A program made the translations under genes and the position numbers. Of a stretch of DNA of 64,000 nucleotides, positions 25,052 through 37,586 are shown piece by piece. Under the pieces are notes generated by a model. That model was not told the DNA's origin and did not search any database. It worked only from the letters and a program-made list of their open reading frames with translations. Within the stretch, counting starts at the first letter, position 1. The number at the start of each line of letters is the position of its first letter. Where the stretch lies: assembly GCA_009760855.2 (NCBI GenBank), contig WPIO01000023.1:3664501-3728500 (forward strand). Reading direction: 5' to 3'. The DNA comes from Cristatella mucedo (lineage: Eukaryota > Bryozoa > Phylactolaemata > Cristatellidae).

Positions 25052-28000
25052 AAGGTTGGGTTCAGAAAGAGCAAGAGAGGCTAGCAAACAGAGTAACATG
25101 ACACAGGCATGTGTTTCTGCCTTGCTCTTTAGCATGCCTTGTTAGTGTCAACCGGCTGGCAGAAGACCCAAGCAAAGCTGGGGCTTTCGAAGTACTGTAC
25201 ATGCCAGTCCCTCGGCTGCCAGCATGCAGGCTGCCCTTTAGGATGCTGGCACATTATCGTGCCAATACCACCAATCTACAAGAGCTCTCTGTCGGCTCTT
25301 GTAGATTGGCAGTAGAATTATTATCTCTAAATCAGATGGTAATTGCTCTCCTGATTGCTAGGTAGCCAGACGTTAGCTGGCGAGATGCACTTCACAAAAG
25401 ACAGCCCTTGCTGCTGCGTGGCATTTGCAGCTGCTGTTGCTTGCTGCTGTTGCTTTTGCAGCCGAAGAAGGGCAATAGCTCGATGTGTGCTGCTTGCTGC
25501 TGCTGCTGGCAGAAGATAGGCTGGTCGGCATTATACTCATTTATGCCTCAGTGCCTGGTGCCTCACCCAGCTGCACCGGCTGATTGCACTTTAGAAAAGT
25601 GCCTGGCAACGACTGTTTGTCATTTCATCTTGCCGCTACTCGATCTCAACAGTGCCTGATGCAGCTGCCGATATCTTCCGACTGCACGGTTGTGGTAGTT
25701 CTTTAGCAGTCACCAGCCTGTGTGACAGCTTTGATATGTGTCCGCAATTGGCTAAGCAGCAAGCAACAGAGGATTCGAATCTGATCATGTCGGGAGCTCG
25801 GCCACTCAGCAAGAGGTTTGGCCGGCTACTGAGTGCTACCGATGTGTGCCCTGGAATGCATGCAGCCCGCCTGATGCATGGGGGCACATGGCATCCTGCT
25901 GTCGATTGGGTGGTACTAAGGATGGTCTATAAATGAGGATTGTTTATGGATGAATGAGGACTGAGGCAGGCGACCGGCAGTTTGCATGGCTTCGGGGACT
26001 AGGAACCGGGAGGAGCGGTTTTCCGAGGGATGACTAGCCTCCCTCTCCTCTCCAACCTATTTTGAGAGCTTGCCAGCCATGTTAATATTTAGAGTAACGC
26101 CAAGCCCAGGAAATTGAAGATTGTTTATCGAGCAATATAAGTGGGATAACTGGTGCATAAACATCATCTTGGTGGCAGCTGGCCATTGCCAGCCCTATGA
26201 AAGCAGAGAAGAATTAAATGGGTGACCACTAATTGACCAGAAGGGCCAGTGGGTAAAGCTCGTGTGTGCATGCTCAGAGAGCCACTGCTTGCCAATAGGA
26301 ACTCGTGGAGCAATAGCTGCCGTGGCTGAAATGCCATGTAGGCATGGAGCCAGGCCGTGTGGCATCTGGCTTTTGCACATGAGCTCGAGCCGCTGTGTTC
26401 AGTTTTTGTGCATGGATTTTTGTTCACACAGAATCCACTTCAAAATAATGTAAGCATTTGTGCAGGCCTGAATTAGATTGTGTCCAAACCCCGGGTAGGC
26501 TCACGACAATGCCCTGAGCCGGTGAGGTACCCCTACCCCGGCTCCTGACATTTTGAGAGGCCTGGAAAGCTTAGCTTAAGTCAGACAGGAAACCGTCTTT
26601 GGCTGTTTGAAGGTTTCTTGCCTGGTAAGTTGGTCCCAATTCGTTAGCTCGCTCCGTGCAGCCCATCTGCACGTCCATCTTCTGTTCCCATCAATTCTTT
26701 CCCTGTCCATCCATACTGCGCCGTCACTACTGATACACGTTAGAAACTGATGGACTCAAGGCTGCGGCGTTAGGAAATCATTAATAGTGGATGCTGTTAG
26801 GCAGGCCTGGCTCATGTGTACATGCTTTAGTATGCTTCGAGGCGGAGTTCTCGTGAACAACGGCTACAAACGTGTTTGCTGTGTACAAATTCTATTGCAC
26901 AACCAGAAATCGAGGGACAGGGCTAGCTCTAATGCACACTCGTTCGTGTGCGCGAACAACCTGATGTGCTAAACACACAGCTACCGTGTGCTGCTAAACA
27001 CGACTTGTTACTTGTATAAAGGAAAGGTGAGCCGATTCAGCAGCCTTATTGCTGTATCGGCAGAGGAACTTCAGCGGCTATCACTCGTGTACTCTCAGGT
27101 GGAGTCACTAAGAAATATTCCTCCGCTTGATGATCCTTGAGCTCTTTGTTGATGTCACCATAGCCATGCCGATGCACTACCATCCCACTCCTTGTGTAGT
27201 GGAAATGAATGTACTTTTCTGGCATTTGGTGTTGGGGAGCCACACAATATCTCACTACTAGGCAAATGGGCAGTCGGAATTGGAGGGAAGGATTTACTCG
27301 AAACCTAGCACACTTCAGCCTTCTGTATTTTAGCACAAGATTAAATCAGATACTTTCAAGGCGTTATTTTCAACTCATATTTTTTTCTGCAGCTTAGTAT
27401 AACAATGCAATGTATATGTGCTCAAGCAGCCTACCTCGAAGTACCTATCGGACCCTCAGCTTCTCCCTCTATTGGCTTAAAAAAAAATCTTAGCTGATTC
27501 AACAGCCTCATTTGTATTGCTGCAGAAGAGCCTTATCGGCCATCACGACTGCTTGCAGTTGGCAATAAGGGATTGCCCAGCTGCAGGATTCGGACCCTTA
27601 GCAAACACCTTACTCCTGGGCTACCTTGGCCCCCCAGTCTAACGTTATTATGGGCCGGCAACTTGTTTTTTGAGTGCTCGGTGGCCGGATAGTAGCAAAC
27701 GTTGAGAGCAATTGATGCCTTGGCTGTGCTCACTGGCGATCCCCTTTTGAATCATTATGGCCTACTTTTTATGGAAAACGCCGGCCTTTCACCTGGACAT
27801 CTTCCTTCAATGCCCCACCGAACCATCTAAAGAGATTGTGGTCGGTCATTGCTGCAATCTAGCCACTTCAAGGTGCTGCCCGGTATATTCCGTGGAAAAG
27901 GTATCAATGTAGATGCACCGTCGAAGAACTGGTTGGCCATCTCCATCCATCTTGCCAAGCAAGCAGGTTGGCAAACTGCTGAAAGAGCCAGCCTCGAGAA

Positions 28001-29932
28001 CACTTACAGGTTGAAACGCCACCCATTAATCAGACTTTGACTGGCTGTCATCTCTTGCCACTCGTTCGAGCAGCAGATGCTAGCGCTTTTTTCTTGGCTC
28101 GATTTTCCCTCACGATTCATGCATATTCTTTTGCGCCTAGCAGTTGCATGCAGTATGTTGCTTGCAATATGAGCAAGCTATACCGACGTCATGGCTCCAT
28201 GATGCCACGAGTCGTACTGGCTCGTCGCCAGTGGGGTTGGGAGAGTGGTTTGCGTGGAAAGTGATGCCTGCCTAATTCGATCTAGCTTGCATACAAACCT
28301 TAGTCCTTTGGCATGTGGGAACGTACTGCTGTGCAGAGAAGAAGTCGCTGCTGCCAGTGGTTTGATTTAGGCCTTCCATCAGTGAGTAACTGGTCCCTTA
28401 ACTTGGCCAATCTGGCTGTCAGGGCTTGCTAGATGCCACTTCCACACGGCATTGGAAATAAACTACCGAATCCGTGTATGACAATGCTGGCCTTATAATA
28501 ATAATAATAATATTGCACTTGATAAAGCGCCCTCAGAGAACTTAATCTCTTTCTAGGCGCTTTACATTTGCTGCAAAGTGATACGCAATAGAATAGTAAG
28601 TAAAATCATGCTTGAAAAACAAACAAAATGAATAACATGGTTAGGGGTTACATGCACTGGGTCAGCATGCAAATGTGGTTAGTGGCAGCATGAACAGTGT
28701 CAGCACGCATAAGCACATCGAGGACGAATCACAAGGACCCACTAAATGCTGTCCTAAATAGGTATGTTTTTAAGTTTCTTTTAAATGTGGTCAGGTCAGG
28801 GGATGTTCTGATGCAGGTCGGGAGGGAGTTCCAGGCTGTGGGAGCATACGAGCTAAATGCACGCCTTATTAGCTATGCTCATCTTACAAAACGACAACTA
28901 CTCTCCTGTTGCCGACTGTGGCTCATTCTTTTCAGCGGTCCTGAGCTGCTACTTCCATGCGACTCACTACCACAACTGTTCTCCTGACTCTGCTATGCTT
29001 CCCACTTTCTCTTTGTTGCATGAGATGAAGTCTGTTGGCTACCGAATGAGTACCGAAAGCTGCTTAGGCTGTGATTGCGCTATACAAAACTCTCCTGCGT
29101 AGCACCCACATAGTCTTTATGGCTTTGTGGAGTTACGGACGAAGAAATATTACATTACACTACATAACATCTCTGTATCCTTGCTATGCAGGTGAGAGCG
29201 TATGTGCAGGCCAACCCTCCAACTCTCAGATCAGCTGTCGGCCGGGCGGCCCAATGTTTACAGCACTAATAGACTACTGGCTCTGGTACCGGCTCCACTT
29301 AGTCCAGATGAATAGCTAGGCTAATGAGCCGCTTTTTAGTCAGAGCTGCTGTGGCTGTCAGCCCTGATAGGGACCACCTCCTAGCGTAGGCACAGCTGGC
29401 TTCTCGGTCGGTCAAAAAGCAGCCGCCCAGCCAGAGCCACGCAGGCAGCAACGTGTTTGCTGGCTCGGCACTTGTGGCAGAGCTTCGGTAGCTTTGTACA
29501 ACTCAATACTCCAATCAGACTGAATTGGCCGGACCTTCCTCTGTGTCATCCTCGGTGCTGAGTTGGATTATATCACAGTACAGTTTCCAGGCACTGGCCA
29601 GGCCCACTGTCCCACGGTGAAACTTTATCGTAGCTCTCGAATTTTGGCAGGCATTGTCAGTGCGTCATGTGGCACTCCCACTGCAGGCCAGCTGATTCGA
29701 GGGCGCTGACGACCGGTTCTGCTGTGCTGCTCTGATGGCTAAAACAGACTGCTGAAGGTGCTCTGCCGTGGCTGCTGCACAGCAAGCTGATACTTTGCCT
29801 TTACCGATGCAGTGGCAACACCTGCCATTACGTGGCTCCTGCAGATCTAGTGCATGAACTCCTTTCACAGTGGCAGCCTTATATTATAGATTAGCTTTAC
29901 CTTTTGCTTGGATGCCGACTCTTGGTGGGCAG

Positions 29933-29965
<33 letters not shown>

Positions 29966-32900
29966 CTCTTGATAAAGTGCCCTCAGAGAACTCAATCTCT
30001 TTCTAGGCGCTTTACATTTGCTTTTGCTCTGCAGTTCCTAGACCGTGGTCATCTCTCTTCCACAACTCACTTCCTTCATTGCAACGATTATCTCTCTCCT
30101 GCTGTCAATTGTTCGTAATCCTTTCTTCGTTGCCACTTCGGTGCTATTAGCTTCCAGAGCTGTGGTCCTGACTTCAGTGTGCATTCCTTGCTAGTAAGTT
30201 CCAGTCAGGCTTTAGAGCTAATCACTCCGCAGAATCAGCATTGCTTGAAGTGTGCAACGACCTACTTGGGAATGCAGACATAGGTAAAGTGCCTATCTCT
30301 ACTTGTTTTGCTCGATCTTTCGGCAGCTTTTGATACTATCGATCACAAAGTTCTTCTAGAGCGCCTCTCCTCTCGCCTGGGCATCACTGGCACTGCTCTG
30401 CAATCGTTCAGGTCCTATCTCAGTGGGAGACTCCAGAGTATTGACGTGAATGGACAAAGATCATCCGAGGTACCTCTGAAATATGGGGTACCTCACCGCT
30501 CCGTGCTAGGTCCGGTTCTTTTCACGGTTTATACTCTCCCTCTTGCTGATGTGACTGCCAAGCACAATCTAGGCTTTCACTTCTATGCAGATGACACTCA
30601 GTTGTACCTTTGCTTTGATCCCTCCCAGTCTTCGAGCACCTTGAATTCTCTCAACTCACTTGCTTCATGTATTGATGACATCCGCACATGGATGGCAGTA
30701 CATTTTCTTAAAACTAAACGATGATGAAACTAACTTATTAGTTATGGGCAAACCCAATGTGATTCGGAAGTTGGAAAGGCTGACTCTCAAAATTGGCTCT
30801 GGCAGCATATCTCCTGTTGAATCAGCTCGAAATCTAGGTGTCATGTTCCAAAGCAACCTCTCGTTAGACGACCACATCAGCTCCACAATGAAGTCCGCCT
30901 ACTTTCAGATACGTAACGTTGCTAAAATTCAGGCTTGTTTAGATAAGGATACCACGTCCAAGTTGGTCCATGCATTTGTGACATCCCGTCTTGACTTCTG
31001 CAACTCAGTACTTGCTGGCCTACCGGCATGTGCAATCAGGTGTTTACAGTTGGTGCAAAACTCTGCAGCTAGGCTTGTCTGTCGTGAACGTCACAGTTGC
31101 CACATCACACCGCTTCTCGCCGACTTGCACTGGCTCCCAGTCAAGCAACTCATCAACTTCAAGGTTCTGTCCCTCACGTTTAGGTCCCTTCATTTTTCGG
31201 CTGCAGCCTGCCTATCAGATCTACTCCCCCACTGGGCTAAGCATCGTTCAACCCACTTTTCGGAATCTAACTGTTTACTTATACCCCGTACAAATCCTTA
31301 AACCTTTGTAGACCGTGCATTTAGTTCGTATGCCCCCAAAGCCTGGAACTCACTTCCGCCCTATGTCGCGACATCTCCTAACTTGTCCACATTTAAAAAG
31401 AAACTATAGCGCATCATATTTATGACAGCATTTAGTGAGTCCCTGCGATTCGTCCTTTGTCTGCTTATTCGTGCTGACACTGTGCATGCTGCCACTAACC
31501 ACACTTGCATGCTGACCCTGTGCATGTCACCCCTAACCATGTTATTCATGCGGTTTATCAAGCATGATATTACACCATTCAATCGCGTTTCCCTTTGCAG
31601 CAAATGTAAAGCGCCCAGAACGAGATTGGGTTCTCTGAGGGCGCTTTATCAAGTGCATTATTATTCCACTGTGTTGCTGTTGTATGAGTTGAATGCTGCC
31701 GGAAACATCAGTGTGCTATGGAAGCACTTTTCCAGTGTACCACGCGCTAGTACTGAATAGCGTGCAGGAGTCACAGACAGAGATTGCATACTTATGAGGC
31801 CATAATGACAGATAAGCTGAGCAGCCTGCTGGTTTAGTGGCATACTTTGTCAGCATGAATCATGTGCTTAATGTGAGGATGTGTCAGCATTAGAAAGATA
31901 TATTAGAAGCAGCTGCCATGTTACAAAGCTACTGAGATTGGATCAGTGGGAGATTTCCCAGTAGTCATTTGGAATTTTTGCTGTTTGGCCTAGTGGTGTT
32001 GCCCACCCTGTGGTGTTGCCGACCCGGTGCTCATACAACCGAAAGCACCGTGCATCATACACCAACTGGGCTCACTCAGTAAGGTAGCAGTAAAGGTGCT
32101 GTTCCGATCTGTTGCTTCGCAACACACTGCTGGCTTCAGATCTCCTATCATACATCATCGAAGAGACTTGCTTGGCATGCTGGGACCCACACCGGCTTCT
32201 TAGCTGGACTACAAGTTCCATGAGGTGTTTGGGCCAATCACTGATCTACAGGTGAAGCAAACTTAGCAGAGGGAAGGGGTGTGTGTGTGTGTGTGTGAGA
32301 AAGAGAGAGAGAGAGAGGAGGTGGAAAGAGGGACAAGACATGGAGAGTAAGAAAAAAGGAAAAAGGGCGGTAAAAAGAAATGGACGGTGAGCAAGAATGA
32401 TAAGTAAGAGTCACATAGAGCGATTTAGAGAGAGAGAGAGAGAGAGTGTGTGTGTTTGTGCTACTTCACATGCATCATCCGCTGCTCACCTTATTGTTGG
32501 ATTTTTTGTTACTGAGAGACATCTTGTGTCAACAGTGCTGAAGGTGTCCGCCACGGGTCAGCTGTTACTGCCAGCTAGCTGCAGCTTCTACTGGCCTGCT
32601 ACTAGGCTCAGAAACCATTCCAAGCCACTACCATTAAGTAGCAAGGAGCGTATAATGCTACGTGGCACTGTATTTGGTAGACTAGGCAAGCAAACCAGCA
32701 GCCGAAACCAACTTTGTGGAGTCGGCTTACCAATAGGTGTCTCCGGCTGTCATGAAGGCAGGTATGAGCACTAGGAACTTTCACTGACAAGATGTTTCTA
32801 TGTCGGCGTTTTTTTATTCCACTTGGGGCAGCAAGCAATTCCGAACAGTCTGTTCACGGGTTTCTGTGGGTTCAGCTGTGCAGGGCTTGGTTGTCACAGC

Positions 32901-33827
32901 CTGCTTGCCTACCACCGGATGTCACGCATGACAGACCTCTGCAGTAATTGAAGTGGGTACCAGTTGTGGCTGCCCTGATCGGGTAGGCCATTTGCCTTGG
33001 GGCACTTTCCTAAACTGACAGATCGATGATTTATTGTGTCCATCCATTGCCTGTTGCTGGTTGTTTGCTGCCAATATTATTCTCTTGCCGATCAGCTGCA
33101 GCAGCTCTTGGAGGGAAAGAGTTGTGCCATCTACCGTTTGTGGTGGGCCTCAGCAATTTGACTAAAGTGGTCTATCTCATTGAGCTCGGAACAAACAGTC
33201 GCTACCTTTTTGTCGTATCCTGTTTCTGCACTTCACATGGTCGTGTATGCATGCGCACACGTGTATGCCTGCACACACGTGTATGCCTGATTGTGTATGT
33301 TTGGGTGTGTGTGTGTGTGTGCACGTGTGCATGCGAGAATGCATTTGTACGTGCATGTGCATGTGAGTGTGTGTTCACCTGATGCTTTGACTTCAGTGCT
33401 TCTAAGATGGCCCATCTGTACCCTGCAGCATCATTTGCCGAGTACTGGAGTACTTGAAACTAGTTTTCTGCTTTTCGGCTGTTTAAAATGTGTCTGCTGT
33501 AAAGTGAGCGTAGTGAAACCGTACACAGAAATGCCAAGTTGCCGTGGTCAACGTAATTCTCCTGCAGGCATCGTCTTGTCTGTCAAGAAGCATTCGGATC
33601 GGCAGCTGTCGAAGGAGAAGACCTGGCGACTGGCTATGGAAGAAGAGCTAACCCGCTTGACTGGTCGATGCTCTGCACAGGAGCGAGAGATCGAGGCGCT
33701 TCGTCTGCTGCTACTGAAAAACGACATCGAACTGCCTGCCGGTCTTGCAGCTGTGCAGCCTGCTGACGAGTGCGACTGCTCGGAGACCGGCAACGGCTGT
33801 GCCGGTGGAGGGGATCGGAAACGCTAA
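24006..33827 (+). CDS. HVCN1: Voltage-gated proton channel Hv1, complete, 2 exons
   Basis: Exon 1 is 24006-24573 and exon 2 is 33568-33827 (TAA 33825-33827). The donor at 24574 (GGTGAGT) and the acceptor ending at 33567 (CTCCTGCAG) split a Gly codon just after S4 and give a 275-residue protein, close to the human length of 273. Hv1 is a dimeric voltage sensor without a pore domain; it extrudes protons across membranes and supports oxidative burst and pH control. S1 shows VDCLLVISELLIDL with the selectivity-filter Asp and the following acidic residues; S2 has VEMFTK; S3 has MEIVDLVIVV and LDVSL; S4 reads LRLWRVTKILNG. Exon 2 is the C-terminal dimerising coiled coil (EEELTRLTGRCSAQEREIEALR). 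The third S4 charge is Lys, not the usual Arg. The S1-S2 loop is long and has an NGT glycosylation motif. An upstream in-frame ATG at 23928 would add 26 residues. Confidence 0.92.
24907..25050. repeat. (GA)n microsatellite, about 140 bp
   Basis: Interrupted GA repeats at 24907-24967 and a perfect run to about 25050, in the first third of the Hv1 intron. It is a long homopurine mirror repeat that could adopt a triplex. The Leu/Ser and Arg/Glu frames here are artefacts. Confidence 0.92.
27026..27095 (-). mobile_element. Short SINE-2 fragment
   Basis: The + strand shows gattcagcagccttattgct and a damaged copy of the next block, matching the end of SINE-2 in reverse orientation. It is short and diverged. 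Confidence 0.4.
27488..27631 (-). mobile_element. SINE-2 copy in the Hv1 intron
   Basis: Reverse copy: gctgattcaacagcctcatt, gctgcagaagagccttatcg, ttgcagttggcaataaggga, then a degenerate B box and A box ending ccttactcctgggctacctt. Confidence 0.65.
28499..28862 (-). mobile_element. LINE-A 3'-end fragment (young)
   Basis: Starts with an (ATA)n run and the 3' stem-loop. It is almost identical to 5548-5930 and is cut abruptly at 28862, where a LINE-B fragment in the opposite orientation begins. Confidence 0.85.
28863..29165 (+). mobile_element. LINE-B 3'-end fragment
   Basis: Matches the reverse complement of 40800-41050 (blocks cgacaactactctcctgttg, ggtcctgagctgctacttcc, cactttctctttgttgcatg). 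It ends in an attacattacac tail at about 29150. It joins the preceding LINE-A piece head to head. Confidence 0.65.
29936..30025 (-). mobile_element. 90 bp LINE-A 3'-end fragment
   Basis: An (AAT)n run is followed by the LINE-A stem-loop and then ends. The sequence after it, to about 30,180, weakly resembles LINE-B but is not assigned. Confidence 0.7.
30182..31665 (+). mobile_element. LINE-A copy, reverse transcriptase with one frameshift
   Basis: Frame 30308-30724 carries [19 protein letters not shown] and [12 protein letters not shown]; frame 30660-31301 continues [16 protein letters not shown] to the C-terminal domain. One extra T near 30,709 separates them, and GVPQGS is changed to GVPHRS. 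The 3' stem-loop is at 31605-31650. It sits in the Hv1 intron in the same direction as the gene. Confidence 0.85.
32278..32450. repeat. (GT)n-(GA)n microsatellite cluster
   Basis: A (GT) run and a (GA) run at 32278-32318, then a second (GA)(GT) patch at 32426-32456, all in the Hv1 intron. A further GT-rich tract lies at 33240-33372. Confidence 0.8.
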
Positions 33828-34189
33828 AAATTAACCACCACCGTTTGTGCTGCAGCTCTTATCCGGGCATCGTGGCATACTACATCAGTGGCTCTCATCG
33901 TGGGTTTCTGCTGCATGCAGCAGTGAAGTGTTCCTTTCTTGCCTAGTCCAGCTGCCTCCGTGCCTGTAGCACTGTCTTTGACCTGTTGGATCTTCCTCAA
34001 GCAGTGCTTTTTTGCTGCTATCTTCCTCGAGCAGATTAGCATCTGCTTTTGCACATGGATGGATGCATTCTTGTCGCAGCAAATCCTAGGTAGGCACTCA
34101 GTAAGGTCACATAAACTGCACTCAGGTCTGATGGCTCTCTCTGTCTTTTTGCCTGTTCTCCTGTCTATCTTTCTCAATTTCTACCGTTC

Positions 34190-34257
<68 letters not shown>

Positions 34258-35140
34258 CCTCTTTCTCTCTGTCTTGCTGTCTGTCCCTACCTCCCTCTTT
34301 CCTCCCTTTCCCTCCCGAGGTCAAGTACCTGGTTATTTTCCGTAGTGCTAGAAAGGGGCTTGTATGTCTCGGGCAGCAGGGCATGCTGCTTTTGCTTCTT
34401 GTCAGGGTTAAATGAACCGCATCGCCCACACTGCAGCTTTGCCAATGCTGGCCTACCGTTTTGCACTCACTAGCCTCTTCATTTGCACCGTTTTCACAAT
34501 AAGCAGTGGTGCCTCTCAATAGGCCTGCCCTCATTAGCACAGCCTTTGTTTGTGAAGCTGAATTGGTGCGACCCTATTTACCTAACTGAAGGATCGTGTA
34601 TGCTGTATGTATTTGGACAAGCTGCGACCATTACTGATAGCCGTGCAGTGCTTGTGGGCAACCCTGAGTTCCAATAGGAGCCAGTGTTCCTTTAGAATCA
34701 GCTGCTTCTGCAGGCAGTGGCTGGCCACGTCATTCAATTTTTCTATATTTTTGTACATGTTACTCGTTTATTACGCACAATGTTGTTCATTGGCACTCTG
34801 ATGTTGCTAATACAAACACGCAATGCCCTGCTAGCGATCACCGAACCACAGCTGGTTTGCTAGTGCAACAGCCCCCAAGCTGCCACCAGCTTATCCTGCC
34901 CAACAGCAGGTGGGTGCAACCTGCTTTCCCCACCACCCCCCCCCCCCGAGCGCAGCCATGTGCAGGTACAGCACTGTACCCCCACATCAGTGCTGCCCCC
35001 AATATGCAAAATATGGCTACAGCAGAGACCCTATCCACACTGAGGCAGATTGCTTGTCCAGTAGCTCTCTTGGTCAGCACGGTCTCCGAGTCACTCATAC
35101 ATGGTACCTGGTGAGATTTCTAATAAAGCGATAATGTACA
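33828..35140 (+). other. Probable 3' untranslated region of Hv1
   Basis: No further coding potential follows the stop at 33827. The first good AATAAA on + is at about 35,122. The interval holds a perfect (TC)n microsatellite at about 34194-34253 and a C-homopolymer at about 34935-34948. The extent is inferred only from the poly(A) signal. Confidence 0.35.
34194..34253. repeat. (TC)n microsatellite
   Basis: About 60 bp of perfect CT dinucleotides; frames across it are artefacts. Confidence 0.92.
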
Positions 35141-36636
35141 GCCACCAGGAGTCTCGTTCTTTTCTTTGGTGATATTAGACCCGTACGAAAGCCATTTGGT
35201 AGTCCTTCGAGACTCGCTCTCGATGCAACCGTAGGCACCTTTTGATAAAGATAACTATCTAGTGGCATTTGAAGCGATCAAGCCGGATTGGTGTAGCCTT
35301 TCTGCCTTTTTCTCCCCCTCTATTCCTTCTTCCTCTTTCTCTCTTTCCTCTTCCTTTTTACTTCTTTTCCTTCCACTCTTGATTTTGGGCATGCAGAATA
35401 CAAAAGACGATTCACGTCAAGTTAAAAAATGCATTATCCTACCTTATAGGCTTTGGCACGGGTCGTCAGACACAGCATTCCTGGTTTTTAACGGTTGTGA
35501 TTGCAGCCGTCTCTCTGCAGCCTGCTATGTCATTCTGTCCTCTTCGTTCCCCATTCCTCTTCCACCCTCAGATTGGTCTCGAGCTCCGTCTTTTCTTTCT
35601 AATGCCTCTGTCTATACGTTCCTTCTAACGGCTGCATGGTCTTACCTTATTGGTCTGTTCTCTTATCTTACCTTTGATCGTGTTCTTGGCTGTTGCCTTA
35701 CGTCAGCTTGCTGGAGCTCTCATGTTGGAGTTCTACCACTGGGCTCTATGTTACCATGGCTGTCGAAAGTGATGGCGTTATTTATAAGGCCTCCCGGTCG
35801 AACGTGGATGGCAGTAGTTACATGCGTTGACTTCATAATGCCATACATGGGAGTAGACTGACCCCGAGTTCATGTCTTATTGACTACCTCAAAGTGGCAA
35901 AGGTAGTGATACCTCGAATACCCCACGTGTACCTGTTTTATTGTTGACTTCATCGGGTCATTTAGTATCCTTTGCTGCTGTGAGGTGTACAGTATGAACT
36001 GATCTTAAACTGATCACAATCAGTATGAACTGATCTTAAATACTGGTGCTTGTTTTGAGGGCATTGCTTAAAGCCGGCTCCCGGTTGCTTTGGCAGATGC
36101 CGAAAAGGTAATTTCAGATATTACTGCCGCTGCAAATTCTAGGATGTTCAGATACTGTGCAGGAGCTAGAGGTCCGATTAGCCTCCATATTGCTGTACCA
36201 GTTAAGCAGCACGACTTCGCATGGCGGCTCGGTTACAACTTTGTATTTGATTGTAGTAGTAGCTTGTAAGTGGACGAAAGCCTGAAGTTATTAAATGTTG
36301 CAAACCTCAAACCGCTTAGACATTTAATCTGAACAAATCCGAATCTTTGAGCAGCTTCGTAACGCCAGCTGCCTCAGCCCCAAGACGACATGCTTACCTT
36401 GAAAGAAGGAATCTTTACATAATAAGATGGCCTCATTTATATAGCTCAAATGAAATTTTCCAATTCACCGATTCCCGGCTAAGATTAAGCAAACCGAATA
36501 AGCTAAAGCGAAAACATATGTAGCTCGTAAATGCCACGCAGTCTCAGCCATTCTTTTTGTATGCACATCATCACCTTGACGGATTCAGCCACTGATTGAA
36601 AGATTTAAAAATGTTGATTCAGGTTTATGTTTCCTA
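35141..36636. other. Intergenic stretch, nothing supported
   Basis: The 199-codon frame at 35262-35861 is Ser/Leu-rich, has no recognisable domain and spans a pyrimidine-rich tract, so it is not accepted as a gene. A short piece resembling a SINE-2 end is at 36428-36450. Confidence 0.4.
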
Positions 36637-36638
36637 TA

Positions 36639-37150
36639 CAGTCGTCCCTCGCCATTTCGTGCTTCAACTTTCGAGGCTTCACTCTATCGCGGTTTTTTAA
36701 AATACTCGCATATTCATTAATGAGTTGATTGAGATAGTGAACATGATACAACGAGCTCTTGGTTGTCTGAGTCAATTATACACTCCTGTATTACAATAAA
36801 AAGTGATGTGAAACCAAGCCAATCAGAGCGTGCTGTTCACTGTTTTACTATCCTAGTGTAAGAACTTTGTGTGCGTGTAATGAAATGTACGATAATATGA
36901 TATTGTTAACGTCTAATATGTCTTATTTTTTCTGATTCTGACTAATATACTGATAAATAGAAGTGTAATTGTGACTAATATGGTGTTATTTCCTATCCAG
37001 AGGGCTCAGACAGTGCTAAAAACAGTATTTAGAGGGTCGTGAATAGGTTTTCAATGCTTCAACTACGAAAATATTCGATTTATAAATATAATCCTACTTC
37101 ACGGAAATTCACTAGATAGAGTCTGGAACCGCGATAACGAGGGTCGTCTG
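36639..37150. mobile_element. pogo/Tigger-like MITE with terminal inverted repeats and TA target duplication
   Basis: The left end is cagtcgtccctcgccatttc and the right end, read in reverse, is CAGACGACCCTCGTTATCGC. Both ends are flanked by TA (36637-36638 and 37151-37152). The interior is A/T-rich and non-coding. The CAGTCGWCCCTCG-type ends are typical of pogo-group Tc1/mariner elements. Confidence 0.8.
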
Positions 37151-37152
37151 TA

Positions 37153-37586
37153 TAGCCTAAGAAGGTTCTTTGACATCCACGACTAAACGCCTGCAAGGCA
37201 GAGCTAGGAGTTTCAGTGTTGCAGCCCTTTTAGATGGAGTGAATGCTATTAATAAAATAGGGTGATATCGGCCTATTAGTGATGGTGTAAAGGTTGTGGC
37301 TCTGAATAACACGATAGAGAGTCATAAAAGTGGGGGAACAGCAAGAGACCATGAAGAGTACCTTCTGTGTGGACAAGCCTCCTTGATGGGGCCTAAGCAA
37401 CAGACAGCAATAGACGGAACCTGATCGGTTAGGTACAGGTTAAACCTCCCGTATCTCGCCTCCTTTATCAGAAAGATGCTCGTTTTTCATCTCTGAATAA
37501 GGATCGATGGTGTCGAAGTCAGTCGACTGTCCAGTGCTTAAAGCTTATTCCACGATGCCGTCATCTTAAAAATATGCACAGTCCGA
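37153..37586. other. Intergenic stretch, nothing supported
   Basis: No known repeat or coding frame could be supported between the MITE and the LINE-A copy. Confidence 0.4.

Noticed and set aside
24803-25135. Leu/Ser-rich and Arg/Glu-rich frames
   Set aside because: They are translations of the (GA)n microsatellite.
35262-35861. 199-codon + strand frame, apparently hydrophobic
   Set aside because: Low-complexity start over a CT-rich tract, no conserved domain, no splice or promoter support.
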